Source: Anoplopoma fimbria
Taxonomy: Eukaryota > Chordata > Actinopteri > Perciformes > Anoplopomatidae
Direction of reading: 5' to 3'
Assembly (NCBI RefSeq): GCF_027596085.1
Contig: NC_072467.1
Coordinates: 8,795,476-8,859,475 of the forward strand
Length of the DNA: 64,000 nucleotides
Positions 24,298 through 40,202 of this stretch are shown here, in pieces (position 1 is the first letter of the stretch; each line of letters begins with the position of its first letter). The translations under genes were made by a program, and so were the position numbers. The notes under the pieces are model-generated. The model had not been told where the DNA came from and ran no database searches. It saw only the letters and a program-made list of their open reading frames with translations.

Positions 24298-25934
24298 CAG
24301 TGGGTACAGAAAGTATTCAGACCCCTTTAAATTTTTCACTCTTTGTTTCATTGCAGCCATTTGCTAAAATCGAAAAAGTTCATTTTTTTTTTTTTGCATT
24401 AATGTACACTCAGCAACCCATCTTGACAGAAAAAAACAGAAATGTAGAAATTTTTGCAAATTTATTAAAAAAGAAAAACTGAAATATCACATGGTCATAA
24501 GTATTCAGACCCTTTGCTGTGACACTCATATTTAACTCACATGCTGTCCATTTCTTCTGATCCTCCTTGAGATGGTTCTACTCCTTCATTGGAGTCCAGC
24601 TGTGTTTAATTAAACTGATTGGACTTGATTAGGAAAGGCACACACCTGTCTATATAAGACCTTACAGCTCACAGTGCATGTCAAAACAAATGAGAATCAT
24701 GAGGTCGAAGGAACTGCCCAAGGAGCTCAGAGACAGAATTGTGGCAAGGCACAGATCTGGCCAAGGTTACAAAAGAATTTCTGCAGCACTCAAGGTTCCT
24801 AAGAGCACAGTGGCCTCCATAATCCTTAAATGGAAGAAGTATGGGATGACCAGAACTCTTCCTAGACCTGGCCGTCCAGCCAAACTGAGCAATCGTGGGA
24901 GAAGAGCCTTGGTGAGAGAGGTAAAGAAGAACCCAAAGATCACTGTGGCTGAGCTCCAGAGATGCAGTAGGGAGATGGGAGAAAGTTCCACAAAGTCAAC
25001 TATCACTGCAGCCCTCCACCAGTCGGGGCTTTATGGCAGAGTGGCCCGACGGAAGCCTCTCCTCAGTGCAAGACATATGAAAGCCCGCATAGAGTTTGCC
25101 AAAAAACACATGGAGGACTCCCAAACTATGAGAAATAAGATTCTCTGGTCTGATGAGACCAAGATTGAACTTTTTGGTGTTAATTCTAAGCGGTATGTGT
25201 GGAGAAAACCAGGCACTGCTCATCACCTGCCCAATACAATCCCAACAGTGAAACATGGTGGTGGCAGCATCATGCTATGGGGGTGTTTTTCAGCTGCAGG
25301 GACAGGACGACTGGTTGCAATTGAAGGAAAGATGAATGCGGCCAAGTACAGAGATATCCTGGAAGAAAACCTCCTCCAGAGTGCTCAGGACCTCAGACTG
25401 GGCCGAAGGTTCACCTTCCAACAAGACAATGACCCGAAGCACACAGCTAAAATAACAAAGGAGTGGCTTCGGAACAAGTCTGTGACCATTCTTGACTGGC
25501 CCAGCCAGAGCCCTGACCTAAACCCAATTGAGCATCTCTGGAGAGACCTGAAAATGGCTGTCCACCAACGTTCACCATCCAACCTGACAGAACTGGAGAG
25601 GATCTGCAAGGAAGAATGGCAGAGGATCCCCAAATCCAGGTGTGAGAAACTTGTTGCATCATTCCCAAGAAGACTCATGGCTGTACTAGCTCAAAAGGGT
25701 GCTTCTACTCAATACTGAGCAAAGGGTCTGAATACTTATGACCATGTGATATTTCAGTTTTTCTTTTTTAATAAATTTGCAAAAATTTCTACATTTCTGT
25801 TTTTTTCTGTCAAGATGGGTTGCTGAGTGTACATTAATGCGAAAAAAAATGAACTTTTTCGATTTTAGCAAATGGCTGCAATGAAACAAAGGGTGAAAAA
25901 TTTAAAGGGGTCTGAATACTTTCCGTACCCACTG
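24298..25934 (+). mobile_element. Tc1-like DNA transposon, copy 1 (intact)
   Basis: A 1637-bp Tc1/mariner element flanked by TA on both sides (24296-24297 and 25935-25936). The ends are CAGTGGGTAC on the left and GTACCCACTG on the right. The terminal inverted repeats are long, about 225 bp each (24298-24522 and about 25721-25934), and each holds an outer and an inner copy of an AGTATTCAGACCC-type motif. That is the IR/DR arrangement known from Sleeping Beauty-like elements. The transposase frame is uninterrupted. It lies about 370 bp past the predicted end of srgap1 and is 98-99% like copy 2 as judged by eye. Confidence 0.95.
24678..25718 (+). CDS. Tc1-like transposase, DD34E, copy 1
   Basis: A cut-and-paste transposase of 346 codons, the usual Tc1 length. 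In order it has paired-like helix-turn-helix DNA-binding segments (residues about 10-55 and 75-115), a GRPR-like hook (RPGRPAKL, 63-70) and the catalytic core with D159 (WSDET), D250 (FQQDNDPKHT) and E285 (NPIEHLW). Exactly 34 residues separate D250 and E285. The start used adds MSKQ. In copy 2 that ATG is ATC, so the shared start is the methionine at 24690 (MRIMRSKE) or the next one. No stop, frameshift or missing catalytic residue is visible. Confidence 0.95.
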   Translation: MSKQMRIMRSKELPKELRDRIVARHRSGQGYKRISAALKVPKSTVASIILKWKKYGMTRTLPRPGRPAKLSNRGRRALVREVKKNPKITVAELQRCSREMGESSTKSTITAALHQSGLYGRVARRKPLLSARHMKARIEFAKKHMEDSQTMRNKILWSDETKIELFGVNSKRYVWRKPGTAHHLPNTIPTVKHGGGSIMLWGCFSAAGTGRLVAIEGKMNAAKYRDILEENLLQSAQDLRLGRRFTFQQDNDPKHTAKITKEWLRNKSVTILDWPSQSPDLNPIEHLWRDLKMAVHQRSPSNLTELERICKEEWQRIPKSRCEKLVASFPRRLMAVLAQKGASTQY

Positions 25935-26670
25935 TAGATGTTCATAGACCATGTTCATGTTGAAGTGGTGCTTTAATGCTGTAGTTCAGTGAAGATAATC
26001 TTAGCTACTTCATATATTGTTGGGTAATTTAATCTCCTAATCTACGTAGACGCTAAATGTAAAATCTAATACCGCAAAGTAACTAATAGCTGTCAGAAAA
26101 ATAAAGCAGAGTTCAGTCAGTGAAAATATAATGGCTCGGGCTAAAGAGAAAAGAGGTTTAACAGTTGCAGTGGCATATTTTATTGATGAAATGAGAAGCA
26201 CAAATGCTCAAGAATCTCTGATAAATCTGGCAACTGTTAAAATAGCCAGCATCAAGAGACCATAAATGACATAACATTGTAATTACGCCATATTGACTGC
26301 ATTTTAACCAATATAGTATAGGGCATAATGTTTTATTATTCAACATAATTCAGGACACAAAGGTTAAGTAACAGTGATTAATGGAGAAAAGGTTTTACAT
26401 TGTCAGAACATCTACTGTGCAATTCATTCTTCATTCTGGTGCATGGGAAGAAATTTCCCAAGGACATGATAAAAACTAAGACATGATAAGGATTAAAGCT
26501 TCAAGGCAACAGTTTCCAAACAAGCATGAACAGCGTGTATGGAGCGATAAATCAGATGTTGGGTGACTGTAATAGTGTGTGTGTTTGCAATAGTAGCAAC
26601 GTTTTCCTTTCTGCCACACAATGTCCTTGTTATTTTATGACTCCAGTATGCCTTCTGATTCTCTAAGTCT

Positions 26671-29600
26671 CTATGTGCTGTGTTCTGCTATGTGCGGGAG
26701 CTTTACGGTGATTTGGTGCTCCCCAGTTCTAGCTCCAGCCTCAGCTCTGTCAGCCGGAGATAGAGTGGCTCTCTGTGTGCTCCAGGCTTTAGTGTGGGTC
26801 TTCAATGCCATCTGCTGATAAACGAGAGAGAGACCATTGTTTTGAAAACTGCCACGCAACAGTTTTTTTTTCTGCAGCTGGACTGAGGCTTTGTCGTGGC
26901 ATGATAACAATGAAAAAAACAAATACTGCACTTTAAAATGTTATCCCATTTTTTACACAGGTGACAGAGAGAGCTGGTTGTATTTGGGGAAATAAAATAT
27001 GGTTTACCTCAGCCATCCCAAACTTTCTCTGCCAAGTGTGAAGGCTCCGCTGCAGCTTCTTGTGTTTTTCCTTGACTTGCATGTATTCAGTGATGTCAGG
27101 AGCCTGATAATCGTTCATCTGGCGGCGCAGGTGTTGGTTGAGGGCCTCTGCTTTTAAACGCTCCTGAAGAGAGAGAAGATGAAGTAGAAGGGATGAAGTA
27201 CACAAACTGAGTACCTTTAAAGAGCAGGAGATGAGTATGGCTTTAAGAAAAGAGAGAATTAAGTTTTAATTTATTTCTGCGTTTGGTCTGCCACATTGGG
27301 CTTTAAGTTTGAATCATTTTTGGACTAGTGACGAACCTCCTCAGCGTGCTGTATCTCCTCCTCAATTTTTGCCAGCATCTGCTTCCTGTTGGTGATGTCA
27401 TTGTTCAGCTCTGTGGCCTCCAACGTCACGCTCTGCAGCTTCTCCTGTTGACACATATACAGACAGACACACAAGCTGGAGCTACGGTCAAGCTTCACTG
27501 CAAAGGTTGTTTCATACATCTACACTAAATCACATGAATAAAAGAATCTCTCTCACGCGCACATTTCTAAAGAGTTACCTTGTTTGAACAGAGGACACGT
27601 AGTACTTTCAAACTGTTGACTTGAAGTTCATCCAAGTTTTTGTCTATTCTCTGCTCGCTGTATTCCTGGAAAATGTCCTAGAAACGACACACAGTACCAT
27701 ACATTGTTAGATTCACTAACAAGCAAAAATATCAGATTGCAGACTGTTATTCACTGTTCTCCTGCGCAGCAGTCTAATTTACAAACTACACGATCAAATG
27801 ACAATCTATTGAGATTTAATTGACAAAACTTTCAACACTTTCATTCTCTACCTCGTACTCGGCTTTTCCCATCTCTTTCCTCTGTTGAAGCTGCTGCTGG
27901 AGCTTCTTCTCTTGGGCCTTCAGTGTCTGGTTCTTCAGATTATACTTTTCTAACTGGGTGACCTGTTTGTGAACAGAGCAGACAAAGCGTGGAAGATGAT
28001 GAATATGGGTAGGGGTTGTGAGAGCAGGAAACATTACTCAAAAAATACTATAGCCAAATTCAAAATGAAATGGAGCATTATTGCCGTGAAAGTTTCTAAG
28101 AACTATATTACCAAAGCATCACAATACAAAAGTACTGGATAACAGTATATGATTATTACGTTTTATTTGACATCATCTTATTCTTACTGCATTATGAGTT
28201 AAGCAGCTGGTAAATTAAACATTAGCCAATCCGAAAAACTGGAATAAGGACTAGGGAATAATAAACATGCTAAGAGGGCATTTAAGATAAGATAAGATAA
28301 GATAAGATAATCCTTTATTAGTCCCGCAGCGGGGAAATTTGCAGGCTTACAGCAGCGTAGAGTAAAGTGCACACAAGAGACATAGTAGAAGAAGACAAGA
28401 TAAAAAATAAAAATAAAAGTATTATAAATAAGCAATAAAAAAAAGAAAACAGTAGAAAAACAACAATAACTGAAATATTATATTTACAGACAGAAAAAAA
28501 CTATTTTAACTATTTTAACTTTTTTAACTATTATTGCACAGTGTAATGTGTAATGTATTGCACAGGTTTTTATTGTCATGTTATTATTGTCATGTGGTCT
28601 GCTGGGAGCAGAGCTGGTTGTGCAGCCTGACAGCAGCTGGAAGGAAGGACCTGCGGTACCTCTCCTTCACACACCGGGGGTGAAGCAGCCGGTGGCTGAA
28701 GGAGCTGCACAGAGCTGCCAGGGTGTCCTGCATGGGGTGAGAGGTGTTGTTCATCAGGGATGACAGCTTGGCCATCATCCTCCTGTCTCCCACCACCTCC
28801 ACCGTATCCAGTGGACACCCCAGCACACTGCTGGCCTTCCTGACAAGCTTGTTGAGTCTCTTCTTGTCGGCTGCTGAGATGCTGCTGCTCCAGCAGACCA
28901 CTGCATAAAAAATGGCTGATGCCACCACAGAGTTGAAAAAGGTCCTCAAGAGTGCTCCCTGCACTCCAAAGGACCTCAGTCTCCTCAGCAGATAGAGTCT
29001 GCTCTGACCCTTTTTGTAAAGTGCCTTTGAATGATTAGTCCAGTCCAGTTTATTGTTCAAGTGAACACCCAGGTACTTATAAGATTGCACAATCTCAATG
29101 TCCTGTCCCTGGATGTTCACTGGTTCCGGAGGACAGTGTTTACCCCGGCGGAAGTCCACCACCAGCTCTTTGGTTTTACCAGAGTTGATCTGGAGGTGGA
29201 ATGGCTAATGCATGAGTTGAAAATAATGAGATATTTTGACAAAAACAACAAACTAAAGTCTAGTTTTGTACTTTGCACAGGCTCATGTCATGAGACCAAA
29301 CCTAATTTTTACCATTGACTTGTCCTCGATGTACTGAAGCACCTTCTCCGGCTCCTTCATTTCCAACCTGATGTCCTTCATAGGTTTAAGCAGTCTGCTT
29401 TCAAACTTGTTCTTAGCCTTCCTGATTTCTGCAAGACGCAATTCTGCTTCTTTCAGAGAGGCCTGGAGAGACAAGCAGAGCCAATGAGGAAAAAATGCTT
29501 TGTAAGTGTGCATGTTTTTGTTTCTTGTGCAAGGGTATGTGGTAACCTTGTAGTTGTCCTGAATTCTCTCATATCTCTGTCTGAGTTTCTCCCGGTCTTG

Positions 29601-31604
29601 TCGTGTCTCTGTTACTTCTCTCTGGGCCACATAAAGTTTTTGTTCCAGGGTCAGCTGCTGGAGTCGTTCTGATATGTTGGACCGGGATCTCCGTCTCCGA
29701 GCCTGACAAGACACATACACGCATATGAAATGATGTGGGGGTTTCAGGAGTACAGTGCAGAGAGGTCATCTGTCCAGGCAACAGAATTTGAATCAGGATT
29801 GTTTTGAAGATTTGGCAGGCCACAAAATGATTGCTAATATGGAGCAGTATGTTGTCACTCTTTTAACCACAAAGGTATTTGAGTTCATCCTGTGCGTGTT
29901 GTTGTTTTTTAGTTTGTAATCCTGTTTTGTGACTTGGAGCAAGATGAATTCTACAAAAACAAGAAAAAAAGTGTAGCTCTCTATCAACAAACTGTATCTC
30001 TGTTTGTGCAGAGTAAGCAATTTCTGTCCTGTTGCTGCCTGTTCATTTTCAATGGGCACTAAGTTTTGTATCAACAATAAAGAAGTCTTGTCACTTTGTG
30101 CACTTACCCCACCCTCCAGGTTGGAGACTCCTGCTGCCCCGGGACCGTCTCCCCCAGCATGGGACGCCAGGTCCCGAGGATCAATGCGGCCGATGAACCG
30201 TTCATACATGTCGATCTCTGCCAGGAGGGCTGCATTGTAACACCTTGGGAGGAAGTGATTATCAACAACTTCAAAATCAGCTGAAGAAAAAGGCCTGAAG
30301 CTAAAAGGTTAACTAACCACCTGTCAAATGGAACTCATTCACCCACCTCTGATACTTTTAGGGAAACACAGGAGCTCACCTTATTATTTAGTAGTTAGTT
30401 TGTACACACAATTGGAACTGCACAGGGGATTTGACGACTGGTTACACTTAAGTCAGCTAGATGACCATGGGGCCATCAACTAGTCACACAGACAAGAAAA
30501 AAAGGCTTGCAGGAAATGTTTAAAAACCCATATTTCACTACTAATTTGTGTCTTGCAGTTTGAGGGTTGAAATGTATGAATCATGCTGAATGGCAGAGGC
30601 ATTCACGCTGCCAAAAGTTACATTTTTCCGCCATCAATTGCACCAGACACTTTCTGGTCAAGCATTCACAATACACTCTAATGTACATACTGGTCAGATT
30701 TTAGGAGCAATCCCCTTTTGATAAATGCACCATTTTGTTATTTAGTTTACATTTATATTGACCTATTTATTTAGAGTGAGGCTGTTTTAAGATGCAGAGC
30801 ATCTGTTATGGAGGGTTTTTTTGGGTTTATTTTCAACCTACCACACGGAGCCATCCAGTCCACAGCTATTTTAATCAAATAATGGGTTTTTTTGCAGTAT
30901 TTGTAGTCACACACACCTCATTTCACTGCACACCCTAAGTGTTCTGCAGAGGAAGTGGTCCTTCTCTCCCTGATGGGCAAACGTATCACCCAGAGCTGCC
31001 TTGACTTTGACTGCCAGCTAAATAAATGTATCTTCAATAAGGACTGCACCAATAAATAAATATATATAAAAAATATATAAAAATAGTCATAATGTGAAAT
31101 AGCCTAATTTAAATTGTGTTACTCTACTTAATGGTTCTAGGCTCTAGTTAGTTATCCTTTAACTAGTAACATAATATAAAGTTATATAAAATAAAATAAT
31201 ATAATATAAAGTAATATAATATATATATATATATATACTGTCAAATACTACTGTGGAGATATTCAGCTCTTTCTGGTTCCAATGCATTTAATGACTCCAA
31301 CATAAAGTAATGTCCTTTAATATAATGTAATAGCTGATATTTAACAGCTATAATGCTAACAACAGAACTAGCTAGCTAACAGTTCGCTACTTTAGCTTTA
31401 GCGGTCAACGTTAGCAGGTTGCTCAAAATATGTAGGCTAATGAAACCATCTTTAGGTTAACACATTTCACGGTTGAGAGATGAAAAGCTTGTTGAGTATT
31501 TATTGTCATTACTTTAGTTCCTCTACTTGGTTATAGAGGAATTCTTTCGGTTCTTGTGTGACCTCTTTCCCCTTTTCTGCCGCAGGCGAAAGCTCGTCCT
31601 CCAT
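26671..31604 (-). CDS. cfap263: Cilia- and flagella-associated protein 263 (CCDC113)
   Basis: A coiled-coil protein that in other species works with CCDC96 at the base of axonemal radial spokes and at centriolar satellites, needed for motile cilia. Exons in transcription order: 31604-31513, 30243-30108, 29702-29547, 29462-29313, 27962-27852, 27677-27579, 27444-27337, 27163-27008 and 26814-26671. All junctions keep frame and the total is 382-383 residues, against 377 in human. Landmarks aligning with human CCDC113: FLYNQVEELK then YNAALLAEIDMYERF, RIDPRD, ASLKEAELRLAEIRKAK, KVLQYIEDK, LKAEALNQHLRRQM, and MALKTHTKAW in the last exon. Most of it is predicted alpha-helical coiled coil. The ATG at 31604 follows the tandem repeat directly. 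The last acceptor is CAGCAG, so one glutamine is optional. AATAAA signals on this strand occur near 26332 and 26179. Confidence 0.92.
28284..28310. repeat. (GATAA)n tail of the LINE
   Basis: Five GATAA-type pentamers mark the 3' terminus of the element, in place of a poly(A) tail. This is typical of L2/CR1-like LINEs. Confidence 0.85.
28284..29205 (-). mobile_element. LINE 3' fragment (L2/CR1-like), 5'-truncated
   Basis: An open frame on the minus strand from about 29205 to 28590 encodes the C-terminal end of a non-LTR retrotransposon reverse transcriptase: ELVVDFRRGK, SYKYLGVHLNNKLDW, LYLLRRLRSFGV, NSVVASAIFYAVVCW, RLNKLVRKASSVLG. A 3' untranslated tail with GGGACTAATAAAGGATTATC follows, ending in (TTATC)n repeats at 28284-28310. 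It is 5'-truncated, as is typical after target-primed insertion, and lies in the sense orientation inside the cfap263 intron between exons 29313 and 27962. The reading frame is still open over 190 codons, suggesting fairly recent insertion. Confidence 0.88.
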
Positions 31605-31706
31605 GGTTGCTAGGGTACACTGAACCCTTGCAGTGGTTGCTAGGGGACACTGAACTCTTGCAGTGGTTGCTAGGGTACACTGAACTCGTGCAGTGGTTGC
31701 TAGGGG
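31605..31706 (-). promoter_or_regulatory. 30-bp tandem repeat with RFX X-box-like half sites
   Basis: Three full units and a fourth partial one with a 30-bp period, starting at 31605, 31635, 31665 and 31695. Each unit carries TAGCAACC on the minus strand, preceded by GTACCC or GTCCCC. The AGCAAC half fits the RFX X-box (GTNRCC-spacer-RGYAAC) and the other half has one mismatch. The array ends directly at the cfap263 ATG. RFX factors are established drivers of motile-cilia genes, so a regulatory role is a reasonable inference. Because 30 is a multiple of 3, the open frame also runs through the array from an upstream ATG at 31781. Confidence 0.5.
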
Positions 31707-31858
31707 CCTTGTGTTGCGTTCAAGTGCTCTGTAGACAATTACAGAGGTAATAATACAGAACTGCTTACAGAGTGATCCCACATTCCGTAGCCTTTTGTTA
31801 ATTATTAGATGTATTTCAGCTTATAAAACCAATACCAACTAAACATGTCAACTGTATC

Positions 31859-32079
31859 TTAACCCTTTCATGCATAGAGGACACTACAGTGGACAGCCAT
31901 TCAAAGGTTGTTGTATTGTATATGCATGGGTTTTGATGGCATAGCTGCACATCAGTCACTACAACAGCGCCCACTGTAGTGACTGATGTGCAACTATGCC
32001 ATCAAAACCCATGCATATACAAGAAAACAACATTTGAATAGCTGTCCACTGTAGGTACCTCTGTGCATGAAAGGGTTAA
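31859..32079. mobile_element. Foldback MITE with TTAA flanks (piggyBac-like)
   Basis: A 213-bp element (31863-32075) is flanked by TTAA on each side (31859-31862 and 32076-32079). It begins CCCTTTCATGCA and ends TGCATGAAAGGG. Almost the whole element is an inverted repeat: the two roughly 100-nt arms match with few differences around a short centre near 31968 (ACAGCGCC), so single strands would form a long hairpin. TTAA duplication and a CCCTTT terminus are features of piggyBac-superfamily elements. No coding capacity. It sits between cfap263 and parp12. Confidence 0.8.
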
Positions 32080-32184
32080 CTGTGTATTTGAAATATAAAA
32101 GAAGCGTGTTGATAACAAATGGTTTAGGGTTAGATTTTAGACGCAGGGCTGACATTATCACTTTGTCTTCTCGCTTTATTTTTG

Positions 32185-32198
32185 AGTTTCGGTTTCAT
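32185..32198 (+). promoter_or_regulatory. Interferon-stimulated response element (ISRE)
   Basis: AGTTTCGGTTTCAT, followed by TTCC, matches the ISRE consensus AGTTTCNNTTTC perfectly on this strand. It lies 75 bp upstream of the parp12 ATG. PARP12 is an interferon-stimulated gene in mammals, so this is the expected ISGF3/IRF site. The spacing places it in the core promoter or first 5'UTR bases. Confidence 0.75.
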
Positions 32199-32272
32199 TT
32201 CCCCGTCCTGAGGCGTCGCTCTACGTGGGAGTAGCCCAGTCAATCCTAACAACTCTCGAAACTCTCCTCAGG

Positions 32273-37807
<5,535 letters not shown>

Positions 37808-40202
37808 ATTACATTGCTCTTGTTTCCTGGGTTCGAATGGTTAGCAGGTAAACTTATTATGGGATGCGATTCACATTGACTCCGATTAGTTAGTGGCTTT
37901 GGTAAAGGTTCGGCGATTTTCACAGTGGTGGGAGAAGTATCTTTACCACAAATATAAGTTCTTCATTCAATAGCTGACTTAAGTAAAAGAACAATCAATC
38001 ATTTTATTTACTCATTACATTACAATATTCTTTTCTTAACATTAGAAGTGTAAAGTAGGTAAAAGTGTGATTATTGCAGTGTGTCTTGATGAGTTTGTGT
38101 ACTTATTGCCGAAAAAATAATGCTTTTTCTTGGTCAATGTCTATTATGATTGGAATCTATGTGGTTGAGACCAGATTGTCTGCTGCAGGTTGTTCATGCA
38201 AGGCTAAATGAAGGACAATGAGGGGGACTAATAATCTGGTCAGATATAGAATGAACTGGTTGTTATGTAATTAATATATCACAGATTGCCATTAAAGTAA
38301 TTGCCTGTCACAAAAGCTTGATTCGTTATAGTCAGAAGGCTGAGAGGACGACTACTCTCTCTATTTTTTGAGCGGTCTTTCTTGCTTTTAGGATGTAAAA
38401 AGTTCTCTTTACAGATGTAATTTTGTATAAATGGGTTTGCAACCAGACTGACAATTGAAAGGGTAGAAAGCAGCAAAGATCCCTTCCAGCAACAGTTGAA
38501 TAAGAATAGAATAAATCAGCAATCATTGCTAAAAGAAGCATCAAAATGTGTGCAGATTTAAATAAGAACCGGTTCCTGTTTCAGTGTCAAGTGCACAATA
38601 ATGCCCATAACAAGCTGTAATACTAAGATGTGTTTACTATTGACCGACAAAACACAGTTTAACCTCTTCAATCTAACCACTGAGAAAACTGCAGAGGGCC
38701 CAAAGAAAAGCAGCTTCCAATATTTAGAGCACAAATGCAGGTACTGTTGTGGGTCAATAATAGGACCGGAAAACCAATTAAAAAATGTTTTATTTTTCAA
38801 ATGTCAGTATGTTCGCCTATCAAGTAACACTGTAGGGACATCAGATAAATGTTTGTGAAAAGTGAAAGTTTTAATTATTCCATAACTACTTTAATTGTAA
38901 ATACTACATTTGTCTCTGTTAAAAAAGACATAATTGAAGTAAAGAAGAAATACATCAATTTAACGGGTGACTTTTTAACGTCACTGAATAACAATACAAC
39001 AGAGAGAAATCTCATCACACGTGTTTATTTAGTTACACACCAGTGGCATTTGACCCATTATAAATGTATATAATTCAAACAGGCACTTTGAGGCCTCTTG
39101 CCCTTTAATCACAGCTGCTGAAATATACATTTTAACTCTTAGATACATTTCAATTAATCATCAGTAAATCACTTTTATTGTATACATTCACCATTCAAAT
39201 TAATTCAGGGCTCGATTCTCAAGCAAGTCAAAATAACTCCCAAACACTGGCTGAAATTCTAAATAAGATTTGCCTACCTGCATGATAAATAGTTATGTAA
39301 TTTTTTCCAATGTACAATGTATATGTTCTCCCTGAAGGATAATGAAAGAGGTCACCAAGAGAAACGTGATTAAATGCCTTTACTACAACCCTTTGAGTTC
39401 GAACTTAATTTGCAACGAGAAGTTACCTATTTGAGACATTTGATAAACGCTGACTCAGGTCATCAGGAAAATAAACAAGAACTTCCTATCCTGTCCCAAA
39501 CCACCACTTTCAATCTGAAATAGCAGCTTTAATTTGAGGAGTTTAAAAGACGCAGACACATGACAGCAATGTGTTGGGCATCATGAAACAATCTATTCAA
39601 ATATAATCAGTAACACTTGCCAAAAAATGTACCTCCGTCTATATCAACCTTGGAAATCTGTGATTGCATGGTGGTTAATAGTATAGTTAATTAACCATCA
39701 TTCATGGGAGGAAGCCGTAGTAAAGAGAGCAGCACAGTAAACAACAGACTGCCATCTGATGATGGAATGTGCAAACTTTCAGTTTCAGGTGACGGATTTG
39801 ATTTACAGTGCATGCTACATAAAACTAAAACCATCCTTCAGATTAATGGTTGATGAAAAAATGCTTTCCCTAAATGACCTTTTTATGACAGACATGTTCA
39901 AAATCTATCTATTAAACAAATCTATACTGCTACATGTACACTTCTAATCCTTTATTCGCTCTTCTCTCTTTACTCACGTCTCATCATCCGTCCACTCTCC
40001 AGCTCGACAAAATAAAAGCACAAGAAGAGCACTTAAATTGAGGTATATTGTTATTTACTTAATCTCGTACCTATGATATACTTTTTAAAGGAGCAGACCC
40101 TTAACACTGACAGTGTGTCACTGTCTCAACATGGACCTGCAGAATGCTTCGTAACTGTTCATAGGATTTTTTTTACCATCTATGATGATGAACGGTCAGT
40201 TT
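37808..40202. other. Tail-to-tail interval between parp12 and tbxas1
   Basis: Holds the two 3'UTRs. For parp12 a plausible AATAAA is at 38510-38515. For tbxas1 a minus-strand AATAAA is at 39951-39956, about 250 bp past its stop. The sequence near 37925-38000 (GTGGGAGAAGTATC, CTTAAGTAAAAG) resembles a fragment of the same repeat that flanks Tc1 copy 1. No further gene is seen. Confidence 0.5.

Larger units (their letters stand above)
24122..26105. repeat. Older teleost repeat split by Tc1 copy 1
   Basis: The left flank (CACTGGTGGAAGTATTCAGA at about 24126, then ACAAGTGAGAGTCCTGAATTC) and the right flank (TTGTTGGGTAATTTAATC, AAAGTAACTAATAGCTGTCAG) resemble successive parts of one very common fish repeat as I remember it. 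The Tc1 element at 24298-25934 interrupts it at a TA. The outer boundaries are approximate. Confidence 0.5.

Noticed and set aside
24767..25678. Antisense ORFs inside Tc1 copies
   Set aside because: They recur identically in both copies opposite the transposase and have no recognisable domain.
28590..29162. 190-codon minus-strand ORF as a host gene
   Set aside because: The sequence is the C-terminal part of a LINE reverse transcriptase and ends in a LINE-type pentamer tail.
30108..30290. Longer second cfap263 exon starting near 30281 (DFEVVDNHF...)
   Set aside because: The frame is open, but its phase does not fit exon 1. The acceptor at 30244 fits the phase and gives a gap-free match to the human VEEL...MFEKY segment.
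31509..31781. Longer cfap263 N-terminus starting at 31781
   Set aside because: The extra part is mostly the translated 30-bp repeat. The ATG at 31604 gives a length close to the human protein, though the extension cannot be fully excluded.
32225..32272. N-terminal extension of parp12 from 32225
   Set aside because: The codon there is GTG, not ATG. The first in-frame ATG is at 32273, which gives a protein of the expected length.
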